Positions 12,699 to 21,987 of a stretch of 64,000 nt of DNA are shown piece by piece. Both the position numbers and the translations under genes were made by a program. Origin of the DNA: CAZDKK01 sp964603725 (lineage in GTDB: Bacteria; Eisenbacteria; RBG-16-71-46; CAIMUX01; WJJG01). The stretch is from contig CAZRWW010000001.1 of NCBI GenBank assembly GCA_964603725.1, forward strand, positions 62,001 through 126,000, in the 5' to 3' direction. Numbering within the stretch: the stretch's first letter is position 1; the number at the start of each line of letters is the position of its first letter. The notes beneath the pieces were generated by a model. That model saw nothing but the letters and a program-made list of their open reading frames with translations. It did not search any database and was not told the origin of the DNA.

Positions 12699-13691
12699 AT
12701 GGACCTGTCGACGAACTACATGGGCCTGGAGCTCTCCAACCCGTTCATGCCGGGCTCCTCGCCGCTCGTCAAGAACCTCGACACCGTCAAGCGCCTGGAG
12801 GACGCCGGCGCGGCGGCCATCGTGATGAACTCGCTCTTCGAGGAGCAGATCATCGCCGAGGAGCAGGCGGCGGCGGGCGCGATCGACGCGCACACCGATT
12901 CCTTCGGGGAGGCGCTGTCGTATTTCCCGCGCGTCGAGGAATACCGCCTGGGCTCCGAGGAGTACCTGCACCAGATCCAACAGATCAAGAAGTCGGTCGC
13001 CATCCCGGTGATCGGCTCGTTGAACGGCGTGAGCTCGGGCGGCTGGGTCCGCTACGCCAAGCTGATCGCCGAAGCCGGCGCCGACGCCCTGGAGCTCAAC
13101 GTGTACCATCTGGCCGCGGCCGATGACCGCTGCGGCGACGTGGTCGAAGTCAAGAGCCTCGATCTGGCCAAGGCGGTCGTGCAAGCGGTGCGGATCCCGG
13201 TGGCGGTGAAGGTCTCACCCCACTACACCTCGCTGCCCGCCTTTGCGCGCTGCATCGAGGACGCCGGCGTGCGGGCGCTGGTGCTGTTCAACCGCTTCTA
13301 TCAGCCCGACATCGACATCGAGAAGCTGGAGGTGAAGCGGACGCTCGAGCTGTCGACCTCATCCGAGCTGCTGCTGCGCCTGCGCTGGCTGGCCATCCTG
13401 TCCGGACGCACCGGGCTGCACCTGAGCGCGACCGGCGGCGTGCACACCGCGACCGACGCGATCAAGGCGATCATGGCCGGCGCCGACAGCCTCCAGATGG
13501 TCTCGGCGCTGCTCACGCACGGGCCCAAGCACCTCCAGAAGGTGCGCACGGAGATGGTCTCCTGGATGGAGAAGCACGGCTACGAGTCGATCGCCCAGAT
13601 GCGCGGCAGCATGAACCTGAAGAACAGCCCCGATCCGAGCGCCTACGAGCGGGCGAACTACGTGCACATTCTGCAGACGTGGGAGGCGTAG
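12699..13691 (+). CDS. Dihydroorotate dehydrogenase-like FMN protein
   Basis: The 330-residue protein has a TIM-barrel fold of the DHODH type, opening with 'MDLSTNYMGLELSNPFMPGS'. Visible features are 'ALELNVYHLAA', 'IPVAVKVSPHYTSLPAFA' and the FMN phosphate-binding segment 'LSATGGVHTATDAIKAIMAGA'. It lacks the obvious PyrD neighbours and belongs to the 'dihydroorotate dehydrogenase-like' group often encoded next to pyruvate:ferredoxin oxidoreductase, as here. Its true substrate is not established. GGAGG (12686-12690) precedes the ATG by 8 bases. Likely co-transcribed with the upstream oxidoreductase. Confidence 0.88.
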   Translation: MDLSTNYMGLELSNPFMPGSSPLVKNLDTVKRLEDAGAAAIVMNSLFEEQIIAEEQAAAGAIDAHTDSFGEALSYFPRVEEYRLGSEEYLHQIQQIKKSVAIPVIGSLNGVSSGGWVRYAKLIAEAGADALELNVYHLAAADDRCGDVVEVKSLDLAKAVVQAVRIPVAVKVSPHYTSLPAFARCIEDAGVRALVLFNRFYQPDIDIEKLEVKRTLELSTSSELLLRLRWLAILSGRTGLHLSATGGVHTATDAIKAIMAGADSLQMVSALLTHGPKHLQKVRTEMVSWMEKHGYESIAQMRGSMNLKNSPDPSAYERANYVHILQTWEA

Positions 13692-13753
13692 GCCCGCGCG
13701 GGGATCGCCACGGCCGCACATCGCGACGGGCCGCTGCGCCGGGAGGAATCGCC

Positions 13754-15811
13754 ATGGCCGCACGGCGGCGCAGGTTGCGCCCGGATGATCTGTTTCGCCT
13801 GAGCATCCCCACCGGCCTCGACCTGGCGCCGGACGGGAAGCGGGTGGCCTTCGCCCTCAAGGTCGTCAACGTCCGCGACAACGAGTACAACGCCCACCTC
13901 TTCGTGGCCGGGCCCCGCGGCGGCCGGCCCCGGCAGCTGGCGCGCGGCCGGACCGTCGACAGCGAGCCGCGCTGGTCCCCCGACGGCCGGCACATCGCCT
14001 ACATTTCCAAGCCGCCGGACGGCATCCCCCAGGTGCGCATCCTGCCGCTGGAAGGGGGCGAGTCCTGGCAGCTCACGCGGCTCGCGGGCGGCCCCGTGCG
14101 ACAGCTGAGCTGGTCGCCCGACGGGCGGGCGCTGCTCTTCTGCCATCGGACCCAGCCGCGGATCGACCCGGAGCAGCGCAAGCGTCGGGCCACGTACAAG
14201 CACATCACGCGCATCATGCACAAGCTCGACGGGGACGGGTTCTTCCCCGCCGAGCGCTGGCACATCTGGAAGGCCTCCTTCCCGGGCGGCCGCCTGCAGC
14301 AGCTCACCCGCGGCGAACAGGACGACCTGGAACCCGTCTGGAGCCCCGATGGCCGCCGCATCGCCTTCGTCTCGAACAGGGTCCCCGAGGCGGACTATCA
14401 CCCGGAGAACAGCGACCTCTTCATCATCGGCGCGGGCGGCCGGGGCCTGCGTCAGGTGACGCGCCGGTTCGGGCCCGTGTCGGCTCCGGCCTGGTCGCTC
14501 GACGGCCGCCGCCTGTACTACGTGGGGCACTTCGGGCCCGAAGGCGAATGGCTGCGCCACCCGCTGCACATCTACTCGATCCCGGCGAGCGGGGGCCGCG
14601 TGGTCGACTTGACGCCCGCGCTCGACAACTGGCCCGGCAACTGGCTGGCCTCGGACACCGCCGGCCCTGGACTGGGATACGTGCGGCTGTTGCCCTTTCA
14701 GGACCCCGCCGGCAACCCACCGCCGGGGACCCGGCCGCCGCGGGGCGCTCCGGTCGAAGCGTCATCCGCGGAGCGACTCGCGTTCCTGCTGAACGAGCAC
14801 GGCGGCTGCCGGCTCTACTCCATCCCGGCAGGGGGCGGCCGGGCGCGCGCGGAGCTCGGGGGCCCGGTGAACATCATCGCCGCGGCGCTCCGGCCCGGCA
14901 CGGGCGAAGCCGCCCTCGCCGTGACGCGCATGCTGGACTGCGGCGACATCTTCCGCCTGCGGCTGGACGGCGCCGCGGCGACTCGCCGGATCACCCACCT
15001 CAACGGCCCGCTGCTGAGCCGCCTGCGGTTGGCGGAGCCCGAGGAGGTGATCTTCGGCGGCGCCCGCAACCGCCACGTCCCCGTGCACGGCTGGATCCTC
15101 AAGCCCCCGGGGTTCCGACCCGGGCGGCGCTATCCGCTGGTGCTCTACATTCACGGCGGGCCGATGGCGCAGTTCGGCTACGTCCTCTTCCATGAGCTGC
15201 ACTTGCTGGCGGCGCAGGGGTACGTCGTCGTGTTCACCAATCCGCGCGGAAGCTCGGGCTACGGGCTGCGCTTCATGAACTGCATCGAGAACCGCTGGGG
15301 CACGGATGACTATGCCGACCTCATGGCCGTGGTCGACGAGATGGCGCGGGCGCCCTACGTGGACGCCCGGCGCCTCGGGGTGGCGGGCGGCAGCTACGGC
15401 GGCTTCATGACCACCTGGATGGTGGGGCACACCGATCGCTTCCGGGCCGCCGTGACGCAACGCCAGGCCTCCAATCTGCTGATCCAGGTCGGGTCATCCG
15501 ACTTCGGCTTCCTGCGCACCTACCGGCGCGGGTCGACCCCCTGGCAGACTCCGATGAAGCACATCGCGGACTCGCCCAACTATTACGCCGACCGCATCCG
15601 CACGCCGCTGCTCATCATTCACAGCGAGGAGGACCTGCGCTGCCCCATCGCGCAGAGCGAGGAGCTCTTCACCTTCCTGAAGCTGCAGCGCAAGACGGTG
15701 GAGATGGTCCGCTTCGAGGGCGAGTCCCACGGGCTCTCGCGCGGCGGCAAGCCCCGGAACCGCCTCGAGCGACTGGAGCGCATCCTGGACTGGTTCGCGC
15801 GCTATCTCTAG
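13754..15811 (+). CDS. S9-family prolyl oligopeptidase (acylaminoacyl-peptidase type)
   Basis: The 685-residue product starts at ATG 13754, with GGGAGG (13741-13746) upstream. The N-terminal two-thirds form a beta-propeller built from WD40-like/PD40 repeats with recurrent WSPDGR motifs. The C-terminal alpha/beta hydrolase domain carries the triad Ser547 (GGSYGGFMTTW), Asp627 (HSEEDLRCP) and His659 (GESHGLSRGG). 'YIHGGPMAQFGY' forms the oxyanion region. No signal peptide is evident, so it is probably cytoplasmic and trims short peptides. It follows the dihydroorotate-dehydrogenase-like gene by 62 bases. Confidence 0.94.
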   Translation: MAARRRRLRPDDLFRLSIPTGLDLAPDGKRVAFALKVVNVRDNEYNAHLFVAGPRGGRPRQLARGRTVDSEPRWSPDGRHIAYISKPPDGIPQVRILPLEGGESWQLTRLAGGPVRQLSWSPDGRALLFCHRTQPRIDPEQRKRRATYKHITRIMHKLDGDGFFPAERWHIWKASFPGGRLQQLTRGEQDDLEPVWSPDGRRIAFVSNRVPEADYHPENSDLFIIGAGGRGLRQVTRRFGPVSAPAWSLDGRRLYYVGHFGPEGEWLRHPLHIYSIPASGGRVVDLTPALDNWPGNWLASDTAGPGLGYVRLLPFQDPAGNPPPGTRPPRGAPVEASSAERLAFLLNEHGGCRLYSIPAGGGRARAELGGPVNIIAAALRPGTGEAALAVTRMLDCGDIFRLRLDGAAATRRITHLNGPLLSRLRLAEPEEVIFGGARNRHVPVHGWILKPPGFRPGRRYPLVLYIHGGPMAQFGYVLFHELHLLAAQGYVVVFTNPRGSSGYGLRFMNCIENRWGTDDYADLMAVVDEMARAPYVDARRLGVAGGSYGGFMTTWMVGHTDRFRAAVTQRQASNLLIQVGSSDFGFLRTYRRGSTPWQTPMKHIADSPNYYADRIRTPLLIIHSEEDLRCPIAQSEELFTFLKLQRKTVEMVRFEGESHGLSRGGKPRNRLERLERILDWFARYL

Positions 15812-15832
15812 CCGGCAGCGCGGGGAGGCCGC

Positions 15833-16675
15833 ATGGGCCCCGACAGGGACAGGACAATCCCGGAGGAGCTGCTCCGGCAGCGCCTGGCCCGCTTGACGAA
15901 GGCGAGCGTGATCGACTGGCTCATTGAGCGCAGCCGTCTGGATGCCGCCCTGCGCCAGGATCTCGCCCAACTGGCCGGGCCCGCGCGCCTCCAGCCGCCC
16001 GCGCCCGAGTCGGCCAGCGAGCCTGTCCGACTGGCGCGCCGGATGCTCGCCGCCGGCCGGCCGGCCGACGCGCTGGAGCACCTCGACCGCCTGCGGGATG
16101 CCGATCCCCAGACTCGTGAGCCGGACGATGCGCCGGCGTTGCGCGGCGAGGCGCTCCTGGCGCTGGGGCGCCCGACCGAGGCCTTCGAGGTCCTGTGGGG
16201 GGCCTTCCGCCACACGCTCCGGGTGGGGTTCCTGCGCAGCGCCATCGCCCTGGCGCCGCGCGGTCGGGCCGCGCACATCGACGCCGACGCCCTGGACGAG
16301 GCCGAGGCCCATCCCGATGCCGACCTGGCCTTGGGGTTCCTGATCGCTCGCGGCGCGCTCGACCGGGCGGCTGGACTGATCGAGCGCCGGTTCGCCGAGC
16401 TCTCGGTGACCGCCCGCACGGGGCTGAAGCCGGTGGCCGCCGCGCTGCGCGAGGATGACCCGCGTCAGTCCTGGCAGCTCCTGCGGCTCATGCTGATCGA
16501 CCTGCTGGAGACCGGCGGCGCCCGCTCCTATGCGCAGGCGAGCGATCAGCTCGGGCAGATGCGGCAGCTCGCCCGTAGCGGCGGCTTCGTCCGCGAGCAC
16601 GACGCCTTCGTCGAGCAGCTTCGCCAGGACTACCGGCGCAAGACGGCTTTCTGGCGCATGGCCTCCGCGGAGTGA
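15833..16675 (+). CDS. Helical-repeat protein of unknown function
   Basis: The 280-residue product begins 21 bases after the S9 peptidase stop. It is predicted almost entirely helical and rich in Ala, Leu and Arg. The N-terminus (LLRQRLARLTKASVIDWL...LDAALRQDL) and the C-terminus (SYAQASDQLGQMRQLARS...FVEQLRQDYRRKTAFWRMA) resemble the TPR-like helical regions found in DUF6880 and SWIM-zinc-finger-associated proteins, where a C-terminal 'HxRK...L' helix is usual. No zinc-finger or enzyme motif is present. It may be a protein-interaction scaffold; no function can be assigned. The DUF6880 resemblance is from memory and needs a profile search. Confidence 0.6.
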   Translation: MGPDRDRTIPEELLRQRLARLTKASVIDWLIERSRLDAALRQDLAQLAGPARLQPPAPESASEPVRLARRMLAAGRPADALEHLDRLRDADPQTREPDDAPALRGEALLALGRPTEAFEVLWGAFRHTLRVGFLRSAIALAPRGRAAHIDADALDEAEAHPDADLALGFLIARGALDRAAGLIERRFAELSVTARTGLKPVAAALREDDPRQSWQLLRLMLIDLLETGGARSYAQASDQLGQMRQLARSGGFVREHDAFVEQLRQDYRRKTAFWRMASAE

Positions 16676-16860
16676 GCTCCGCCGCGCGAGCCCCGGCGGC
16701 CCGAGCCGGCCGCGGGAGCCCAGCCGAGTGAGTTCTTTCGCCGCCGCTCGTTCTTCGGGTAGAGTCTCCCGCGTGCCATCCATCACCGTGCGGGGCGCCG
16801 GTCGCCCGGCGGCGATTCGGCCAGCGACCGGCAGAGGGGCCAGCAGGAAAGGGGACCGCT

Positions 16861-17580
16861 ATGAAGTGGAGGATTCTTGTCGCGGTGGGCGTGGCTGCGC
16901 TCGCGCTCCCGCTGTCGACCTGTACATCGGACAACCAGGAGCCGGCGAAGATCGAGCTCGTCACCAATCAGGACAAGCTCAGCTATGCCTTCGGCATGAA
17001 CATCGCCGAATCGCTGCAGCCGATGGTCGCTGACATCAGGGTGGAGATTCTCCTGCGCGGACTCCAGGATGTGCTCGCGCAGCGCGAGCCCCTGATGACC
17101 TACGAGCAGGCCAGCGCGGTCATCTCCGAGTACTCGGACCGGCGGCGCGCCGAAGGCGAGAAGGAGAGACGGGCCACGGGCGAGAAGAACCTGCAGGACG
17201 GGCAGGCCTTTCTGGCCGAGAACGCCAAGGTCGAGGGGGTCATCACCACCGCCAGCGGGCTGCAGTACCAGGTCATGCAGGAAGGCACCGGCCCGAAGCC
17301 GAAGGTCACCGACCGGGTGCGCGTGCACTACAAAGGCACGTTGATCGACGGCAAGGTCTTCGACAGCAGCTACGACCGGAACGAGCCGGCCGTGTTCGAG
17401 CTGAATCGCGTCATCCGGGGCTGGGTCGAGGGAGTCCAGTTGATGAGCGTGGGCAGCAAGTACAAGTTCTTCATTCCGTCCGAGCTGGCGTACGGAGAGT
17501 CGGGACCTCCCGGAATCGGTCCCAACGCCGTGCTCGTCTTCGAGGTGGAACTGCTGGGCATCGAGGGATCCTCGAACTGA
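16861..17580 (+). CDS. FKBP-type peptidyl-prolyl cis-trans isomerase, probable lipoprotein
   Basis: The 239-residue protein has a signal sequence ending in a possible lipobox (LSTC, Cys21; Thr at -1 is unusual). Residues about 35-125 form the helical FKBP_N dimerisation domain (KLSYAFGMNIAESL), and residues about 130-236 the FKBP domain with VRVHYKGTLIDGKVFDSS, 'VIRGWVEGVQLM', 'YKFFIPSELAYGE' and 'LVFEVELLGI'. This is the FkpA/Mip architecture: an exported isomerase and chaperone of envelope proteins. AAAGGGG (16850-16856) is the ribosome binding site. The MFS gene follows within about 10 bases. Confidence 0.92.
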   Translation: MKWRILVAVGVAALALPLSTCTSDNQEPAKIELVTNQDKLSYAFGMNIAESLQPMVADIRVEILLRGLQDVLAQREPLMTYEQASAVISEYSDRRRAEGEKERRATGEKNLQDGQAFLAENAKVEGVITTASGLQYQVMQEGTGPKPKVTDRVRVHYKGTLIDGKVFDSSYDRNEPAVFELNRVIRGWVEGVQLMSVGSKYKFFIPSELAYGESGPPGIGPNAVLVFEVELLGIEGSSN

Positions 17581-17590
17581 CGTGGGCGAC

Positions 17591-18967
17591 ATGAGCGCGA
17601 GCGGCCCCGCACGGCTGTTCAACCGGAACTTCACGCTGCTCTGGCAGGCCCAGTTGGTCAGCCAGATTGGCAACCAGCTCCACGCGGTGGCGATGATGTT
17701 CTGGGTCAAGCACGCCACCGGGTCCGCCACGCTGATGGGCACGCTCATGATGGTCGCGATGCTGCCTGGGGTGCTGCTCGGGCCCCTGGGCGGCACGCTG
17801 GCCGATCGCTTCTCGCGCCGTTCGATCATCATCGCCAGCGACCTGGCGCGAGGCTTGCTCGTGCTCTCGCTGGCGGCGCTCCTGTTCCTCCGGCCGCAGG
17901 CGACCGGCCAGCAGGTGGTGTGGCTCTTCTTCATCGGGATCAGCGCGGCGGTGCTGGGCGCCTTCTTCCGTCCGGCGGTCAGCGCCGCCGTACCCGATCT
18001 GGTGCCACGCGAGCGGCTGGCGGCGGCGAACTCCCTGCTGCAATCGAGCTACCAGCTCACCACCTTCGTCGGCCAGGGAATCGGCGGCACGCTCTTTCGT
18101 TTGCTGGGCGCGCCGGCGCTCTTCCTTATCGACGGGCTCACTTACATCGCCTGCGCCATCGCCGAGTGCTTCGTGCGGATACCCCAGAGCCTGCCCGAGC
18201 GGGCGGGCAGCGCGCGGGAGTTCTTCGCCAAGTTCGCCGCCGAGACGCGCGCGGGCTTCCGCTACGTCTGGAGGCAACGCGGGCTGCGCAGCCTCTTCGG
18301 CGCGGCGGCGCTACTCAACTTCCTCTTCTCGCCGCTGGTGGTCATGCTGCCCTTCTATGTCGAAGATCATCTGCTCACCGCGCCGGGGGTGCGCGCCACG
18401 CCGGACTGGCTGGGATTCCTGCTGGCCGCCATGGGTATCGGCGCCCTGATCGGCTACGGCCTGGCGGGCGCGCTGCGCCTGCCCGGCCGCCGGCGGGCGG
18501 CGCTGTCGATCGGGTCGCTGTGGCTGGTCTGCGCGGCCATGGGCGCGGCGGGTCTGACCGACCGCGCGATCGTGGCGCTGGCCCTCTTCCTGCTCATGGG
18601 GGCCGCCAGCGGCATCGTCAACATCGGCATCGCGACGACCTTGCAGCTCACCACGCCCGGCGAGATCCGCGGGCGCGTCTTCGGGCTGCTGGGCACGCTC
18701 GCCGGCGGGCTCGCCCCGATCGGCATGGGCTTGGCGGGGATCGTCGTCGACGCGGTGGGACACGACATCCCGCTCATCCTGCGCGCGTGCGGGCTGGCCG
18801 CCGTGCTCGCCATGGTGCCGATCGCGCTCGATCGCTCGCTCTGGTCGTTCCTGGCCTACGAAGCACCGGCGCAGTCAGGCCCGGCCGCGGAGACCGGAGG
18901 GGCGGCGCCGGCCGCCTCGGCCTCGGATGCGGCCCGCGCCGGCGGTTCTACAGACTCCCGAGCTTGA
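17591..18967 (+). CDS. Major facilitator superfamily exporter (MFS_3/EntS-like)
   Basis: The product (458 residues from ATG 17591; GTG 17582 is an alternative) has about 12 hydrophobic segments. The start 'NRNFTLLWQAQLVSQIGNQL' and 'LGGTLADRFSRRSIIIASDL' (motif A in loop 2-3) are typical of the MFS_3 subgroup of efflux proteins. No substrate can be assigned. The C-terminal tail is low-complexity Ala/Gly. The gene directly follows the FKBP gene and ends tail-to-tail with the CHAT gene, overlapping it by 20 bases (18948-18967). Confidence 0.87.
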   Translation: MSASGPARLFNRNFTLLWQAQLVSQIGNQLHAVAMMFWVKHATGSATLMGTLMMVAMLPGVLLGPLGGTLADRFSRRSIIIASDLARGLLVLSLAALLFLRPQATGQQVVWLFFIGISAAVLGAFFRPAVSAAVPDLVPRERLAAANSLLQSSYQLTTFVGQGIGGTLFRLLGAPALFLIDGLTYIACAIAECFVRIPQSLPERAGSAREFFAKFAAETRAGFRYVWRQRGLRSLFGAAALLNFLFSPLVVMLPFYVEDHLLTAPGVRATPDWLGFLLAAMGIGALIGYGLAGALRLPGRRRAALSIGSLWLVCAAMGAAGLTDRAIVALALFLLMGAASGIVNIGIATTLQLTTPGEIRGRVFGLLGTLAGGLAPIGMGLAGIVVDAVGHDIPLILRACGLAAVLAMVPIALDRSLWSFLAYEAPAQSGPAAETGGAAPAASASDAARAGGSTDSRA

Positions 18968-21875
18968 CCGCGTACGCGGCCCACGTGAACGGGTGCCGGG
19001 CGCCCCGGGAACCCTGCAGGTAGGCGCGCTGGGCCTCGGACAGCGCCTGTTCGGGCGGGGCTCCGTTTCCGGCCCACGCTTGGATGAACCCCCGCATGAG
19101 CTCGGCGGCCTCGTCGTCGCGCACGCGCCAGTAGGTGTCGACCACCGCGGCCGCGCCCGCATCGACGAGCGCGTCGCCCAGGCCCGGCGTGGTCTTCCCG
19201 GCTGCTGCATAGGGCGCGCCGCTGGCGCACCCGGAGAGAACGACCAGCCGGCAGCGCCGCAGATCCCCGGCCCGCACGTCGTCGATGTCCAGATAGGACG
19301 CCTCGATCTGCGCTGTGTCCGCGGCCGGGGAGAGCGGCAGAAAGGTGAGGTACGGCAGCTCCGGGTCGCGGATGAAATGCGCCGCGGCGTAGATGAACGA
19401 CGCCTGTTCCCAGACCGCAAAGAGAGCCGGCTTGGTGGCGTCCGCCCCGGTGAAAGTCCGCGCTCCCGGCCGGAGCGCCGCCAGCAGCCTGACCTCGCTC
19501 TGCGCCGCCCCCAAGCCGGCCAGGGCCGGGTAGCGGCGCCGGATCGCGGCGGCGGGCTGCGGATCCGACAGGATCACGCCGGGCCCGGCCGAGTTGGCCG
19601 GCCCGCCGCCGCGCTCGAGCCGCAACTGCGCCACGGCGTAGCGGGCCACCAGGGGCTCGTAGCCATCGCCGGTGTTCAAGTTGTACGCGGCGAAGGGCAG
19701 CAAGCCCAGGAAACCATCCGGCGAGACGATGACCTCCGCGATCTCGCGCGGCCCGGCCGCCAGTGAGACCTCGCGCGGCGCGGCCGGCAGCAGGATCTCG
19801 GGCGGCAGCAAGGTGGCGGCGATCCCGTGCAGCAGGCGGGTCAACTCGGGCCCGGGAGGCGCCTCGACGTCCCCCGGATCCTGCGACACCAGCGTCAAGG
19901 CTCGGGCCACCTCGGCTCGCAGCTCCTCGGCGGCGACCGCCAGCGTATCCAGGCGCACGCCGCCCGGACCGGCGCTCCAGCGCAGGAGCGCCCCCGGCGC
20001 GATGAGGTAGACGAGGTGCGCCGCGCGCCGCTCCCGCAGGCGCGCCAGCACGGGAGCGATCAGCGGCTGCACCTGGCCCGCACCCTCGAGGATCCGGCCC
20101 GGCTCCGGCCATCGTTCGGGCCGCCCGAAGGCTGCCGCGCGCGCCGGTCCGGCGGGAACGCCGTTCGGCATGCCTGGCCGGCGGGCGTCGCGCCCCCAGC
20201 CCGGGCTCTCCCCCTCGCCCAGAATCAGCGGCAGCTGCCGCCAGGAGAGCTCGAGCGCGTAGCCGGCAGCCGGATCGTCGCGCAGGAGCTCGTGCAGCGC
20301 GTAGCGCAGCTCATCGCAGACGTTCAGGAAGCCGTAGCCCTGGGCGCCGGCCTCGGCGTGCGCGAGGAACCCTCGCATGCGCGTCAAACCCGCGCGCAGG
20401 ACCGCGCGCGCGGCCGGGCGGTCGTTCTCGGCCAGGTGGATTCTCGCCAGGCACGCGTCGTGGAAGATCCAGGCCTCCCGCAGCGCGCGCTCGCCGCCGG
20501 GCCCCAGCTCGGCGGCCTGCCGGCGGAAGTCGCCAAGCGTCTGCAGCGCGGCCGCTTGGTTGCCGAGGTCGCGCAGCGCGAGGGCCAGCACGATGAGGAA
20601 TCGTCCGCGCGTGGCCGGCAAGGGGCCCGCGGCGCTCTGCACCAGCCCACGGCCGATGACGGGCAGCGCCGGGCCGGGACGCCCGTTGGCGAGCAGGCCC
20701 TGACTCCACGCGTAGAGCAGCTGCAAGTAGTCGTAGCGGTTGGGCAGCCCGCGCAGCTCGCGCTCGAGGCGCTCGAAGATCGGCAGCGCCTCGTCGACGC
20801 GGCCGAGGGACATCAGGTATCGCGCTTCCATCTCGTCCAGCCGCAGTCCGATGACCCGCTGCTCGACGACGCGCGGCGAGCGGACCGACTCGCGTTGGAG
20901 CACGCGCGCCCGTTGGAGCAGCTGCTCGACCACCTGCAGGCGGCCGTGCTCGGCGTGGAAGAAGAGCGTCGCCAGGATGAAGCGCAGCTCCAGGTAGCCG
21001 CCCTTGTACTCCCGGCAGATTTCCTGGGCCGCGGTGTGCCGATCGGCCGCCAGCGCCAGGCGGCCCAGGCTGGCGTAGTAGTCGGCGTAATTGGACATGA
21101 CCGCGGCCGCATGCTCCGGCAGCCGGTGGCGCGTCGCGATGACCATCGATTCGTTCCAGGTCACGGCCATGGAGTCGATGCGCCCCGCCTCGCGGTGAAA
21201 CGAGCCCAGCGCTCCCAGGATCTGGGCGGTCATGATCGTCAGATCCCCGCGCCGCGCGGCATCCAGCGCGCGGTGCAGGAAGCGCGCGCGCTCCGGCTCG
21301 TTGCCCAGCGATGCCATGAACTCCGCCACGGCGAAGTCGGCCACCGCGGCGGTCATCCAGTCGCCGGCCGATCGGAAGCGCTCCCCGTACGCCCGGAGCA
21401 GATCCGTCTTCTCGCCCAGGAGCAGCTCGGGGTCGAGGTAGACCGCGTTCATCTCCATCTCGAGCCGGCCCAGCTCCGCGCCGGCCTCGGCCGGCAACCC
21501 CATCCAGAAGTGATCGTCGCGCAGGAACTCGACACAGCCGTACTGGGAGGCGAGCTGCTGGGACAGGCGGCCGATGTGGGGCATGAGGGCGCGAACGCTG
21601 CGCGCGTAGCTCTCGGCGGTGTCGAAAACCAGCGCATGCCGGAGCGCCAGACGGGCGTCGATCAGCTCCTTGATGCCGGTGTCCGAGCAATAGCGCGCGA
21701 AGTCCTCGTCGGCGTCGTGAACCAGCCGCCGCGCCATGACGGGGTCCAGTTCGGGCGCCAGGGCGAGCAGGCGGTCGGCGGCGTCGTTGGCGCATCCGCA
21801 CAGCGCGGCGAGGCAGCCGAGCAGCACCAGGCGGAGGACCGCCTCGAACTTGCGCGCAGCGTCTGGAATCCCCAT
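18948..21875 (-). CDS. TPR-CHAT caspase-like lipoprotein
   Basis: The 975-residue protein starts at ATG 21875, directly before a lipoprotein signal peptide with lipobox LCGC (Cys28). Residues about 60-600 are TPR-like helical repeats. The C-terminal 330 residues form a CHAT domain (caspase family, clan CD): catalytic His833 in 'FIYAAAHFIRD' and Cys883 in 'LVVLSGCASGAP', followed by 'GLGDALVDAGAAAVVDTYW'. The dyad spacing (50 residues) and the strand before Cys match active CHAT proteases. The lipobox places it outside the cytoplasm. It is divergently transcribed (112 bases apart) from a sigma factor gene followed by a probable anti-sigma gene whose extracytoplasmic part also looks TPR-like. 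I infer that the protease senses or cleaves a partner in this signalling unit. It is not a type III-E CRISPR protease: no CRISPR gene is present. Confidence 0.9.
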   Translation of the reverse strand: MGIPDAARKFEAVLRLVLLGCLAALCGCANDAADRLLALAPELDPVMARRLVHDADEDFARYCSDTGIKELIDARLALRHALVFDTAESYARSVRALMPHIGRLSQQLASQYGCVEFLRDDHFWMGLPAEAGAELGRLEMEMNAVYLDPELLLGEKTDLLRAYGERFRSAGDWMTAAVADFAVAEFMASLGNEPERARFLHRALDAARRGDLTIMTAQILGALGSFHREAGRIDSMAVTWNESMVIATRHRLPEHAAAVMSNYADYYASLGRLALAADRHTAAQEICREYKGGYLELRFILATLFFHAEHGRLQVVEQLLQRARVLQRESVRSPRVVEQRVIGLRLDEMEARYLMSLGRVDEALPIFERLERELRGLPNRYDYLQLLYAWSQGLLANGRPGPALPVIGRGLVQSAAGPLPATRGRFLIVLALALRDLGNQAAALQTLGDFRRQAAELGPGGERALREAWIFHDACLARIHLAENDRPAARAVLRAGLTRMRGFLAHAEAGAQGYGFLNVCDELRYALHELLRDDPAAGYALELSWRQLPLILGEGESPGWGRDARRPGMPNGVPAGPARAAAFGRPERWPEPGRILEGAGQVQPLIAPVLARLRERRAAHLVYLIAPGALLRWSAGPGGVRLDTLAVAAEELRAEVARALTLVSQDPGDVEAPPGPELTRLLHGIAATLLPPEILLPAAPREVSLAAGPREIAEVIVSPDGFLGLLPFAAYNLNTGDGYEPLVARYAVAQLRLERGGGPANSAGPGVILSDPQPAAAIRRRYPALAGLGAAQSEVRLLAALRPGARTFTGADATKPALFAVWEQASFIYAAAHFIRDPELPYLTFLPLSPAADTAQIEASYLDIDDVRAGDLRRCRLVVLSGCASGAPYAAAGKTTPGLGDALVDAGAAAVVDTYWRVRDDEAAELMRGFIQAWAGNGAPPEQALSEAQRAYLQGSRGARHPFTWAAYAVKLGSL

Positions 21876-21987
21876 CCCCGGGATCGTATCAGAAGGCCAG
21901 GAGCCGCAGAATCTCGAACCTACCGCTTGCCTGGACCCTGGCAGCGCCCTAGGCTGATCAAGGAGCCGGGGCCGAACGGGGCCGACC

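Noticed and set aside
18948..21875. TPR-CHAT protein as a type III-E CRISPR protease (Craspase)
   Set aside because: No CRISPR array, gRAMP/Cas7-11 or Csx30 gene is present, and this protein carries a lipoprotein signal peptide, so it is not cytoplasmic.
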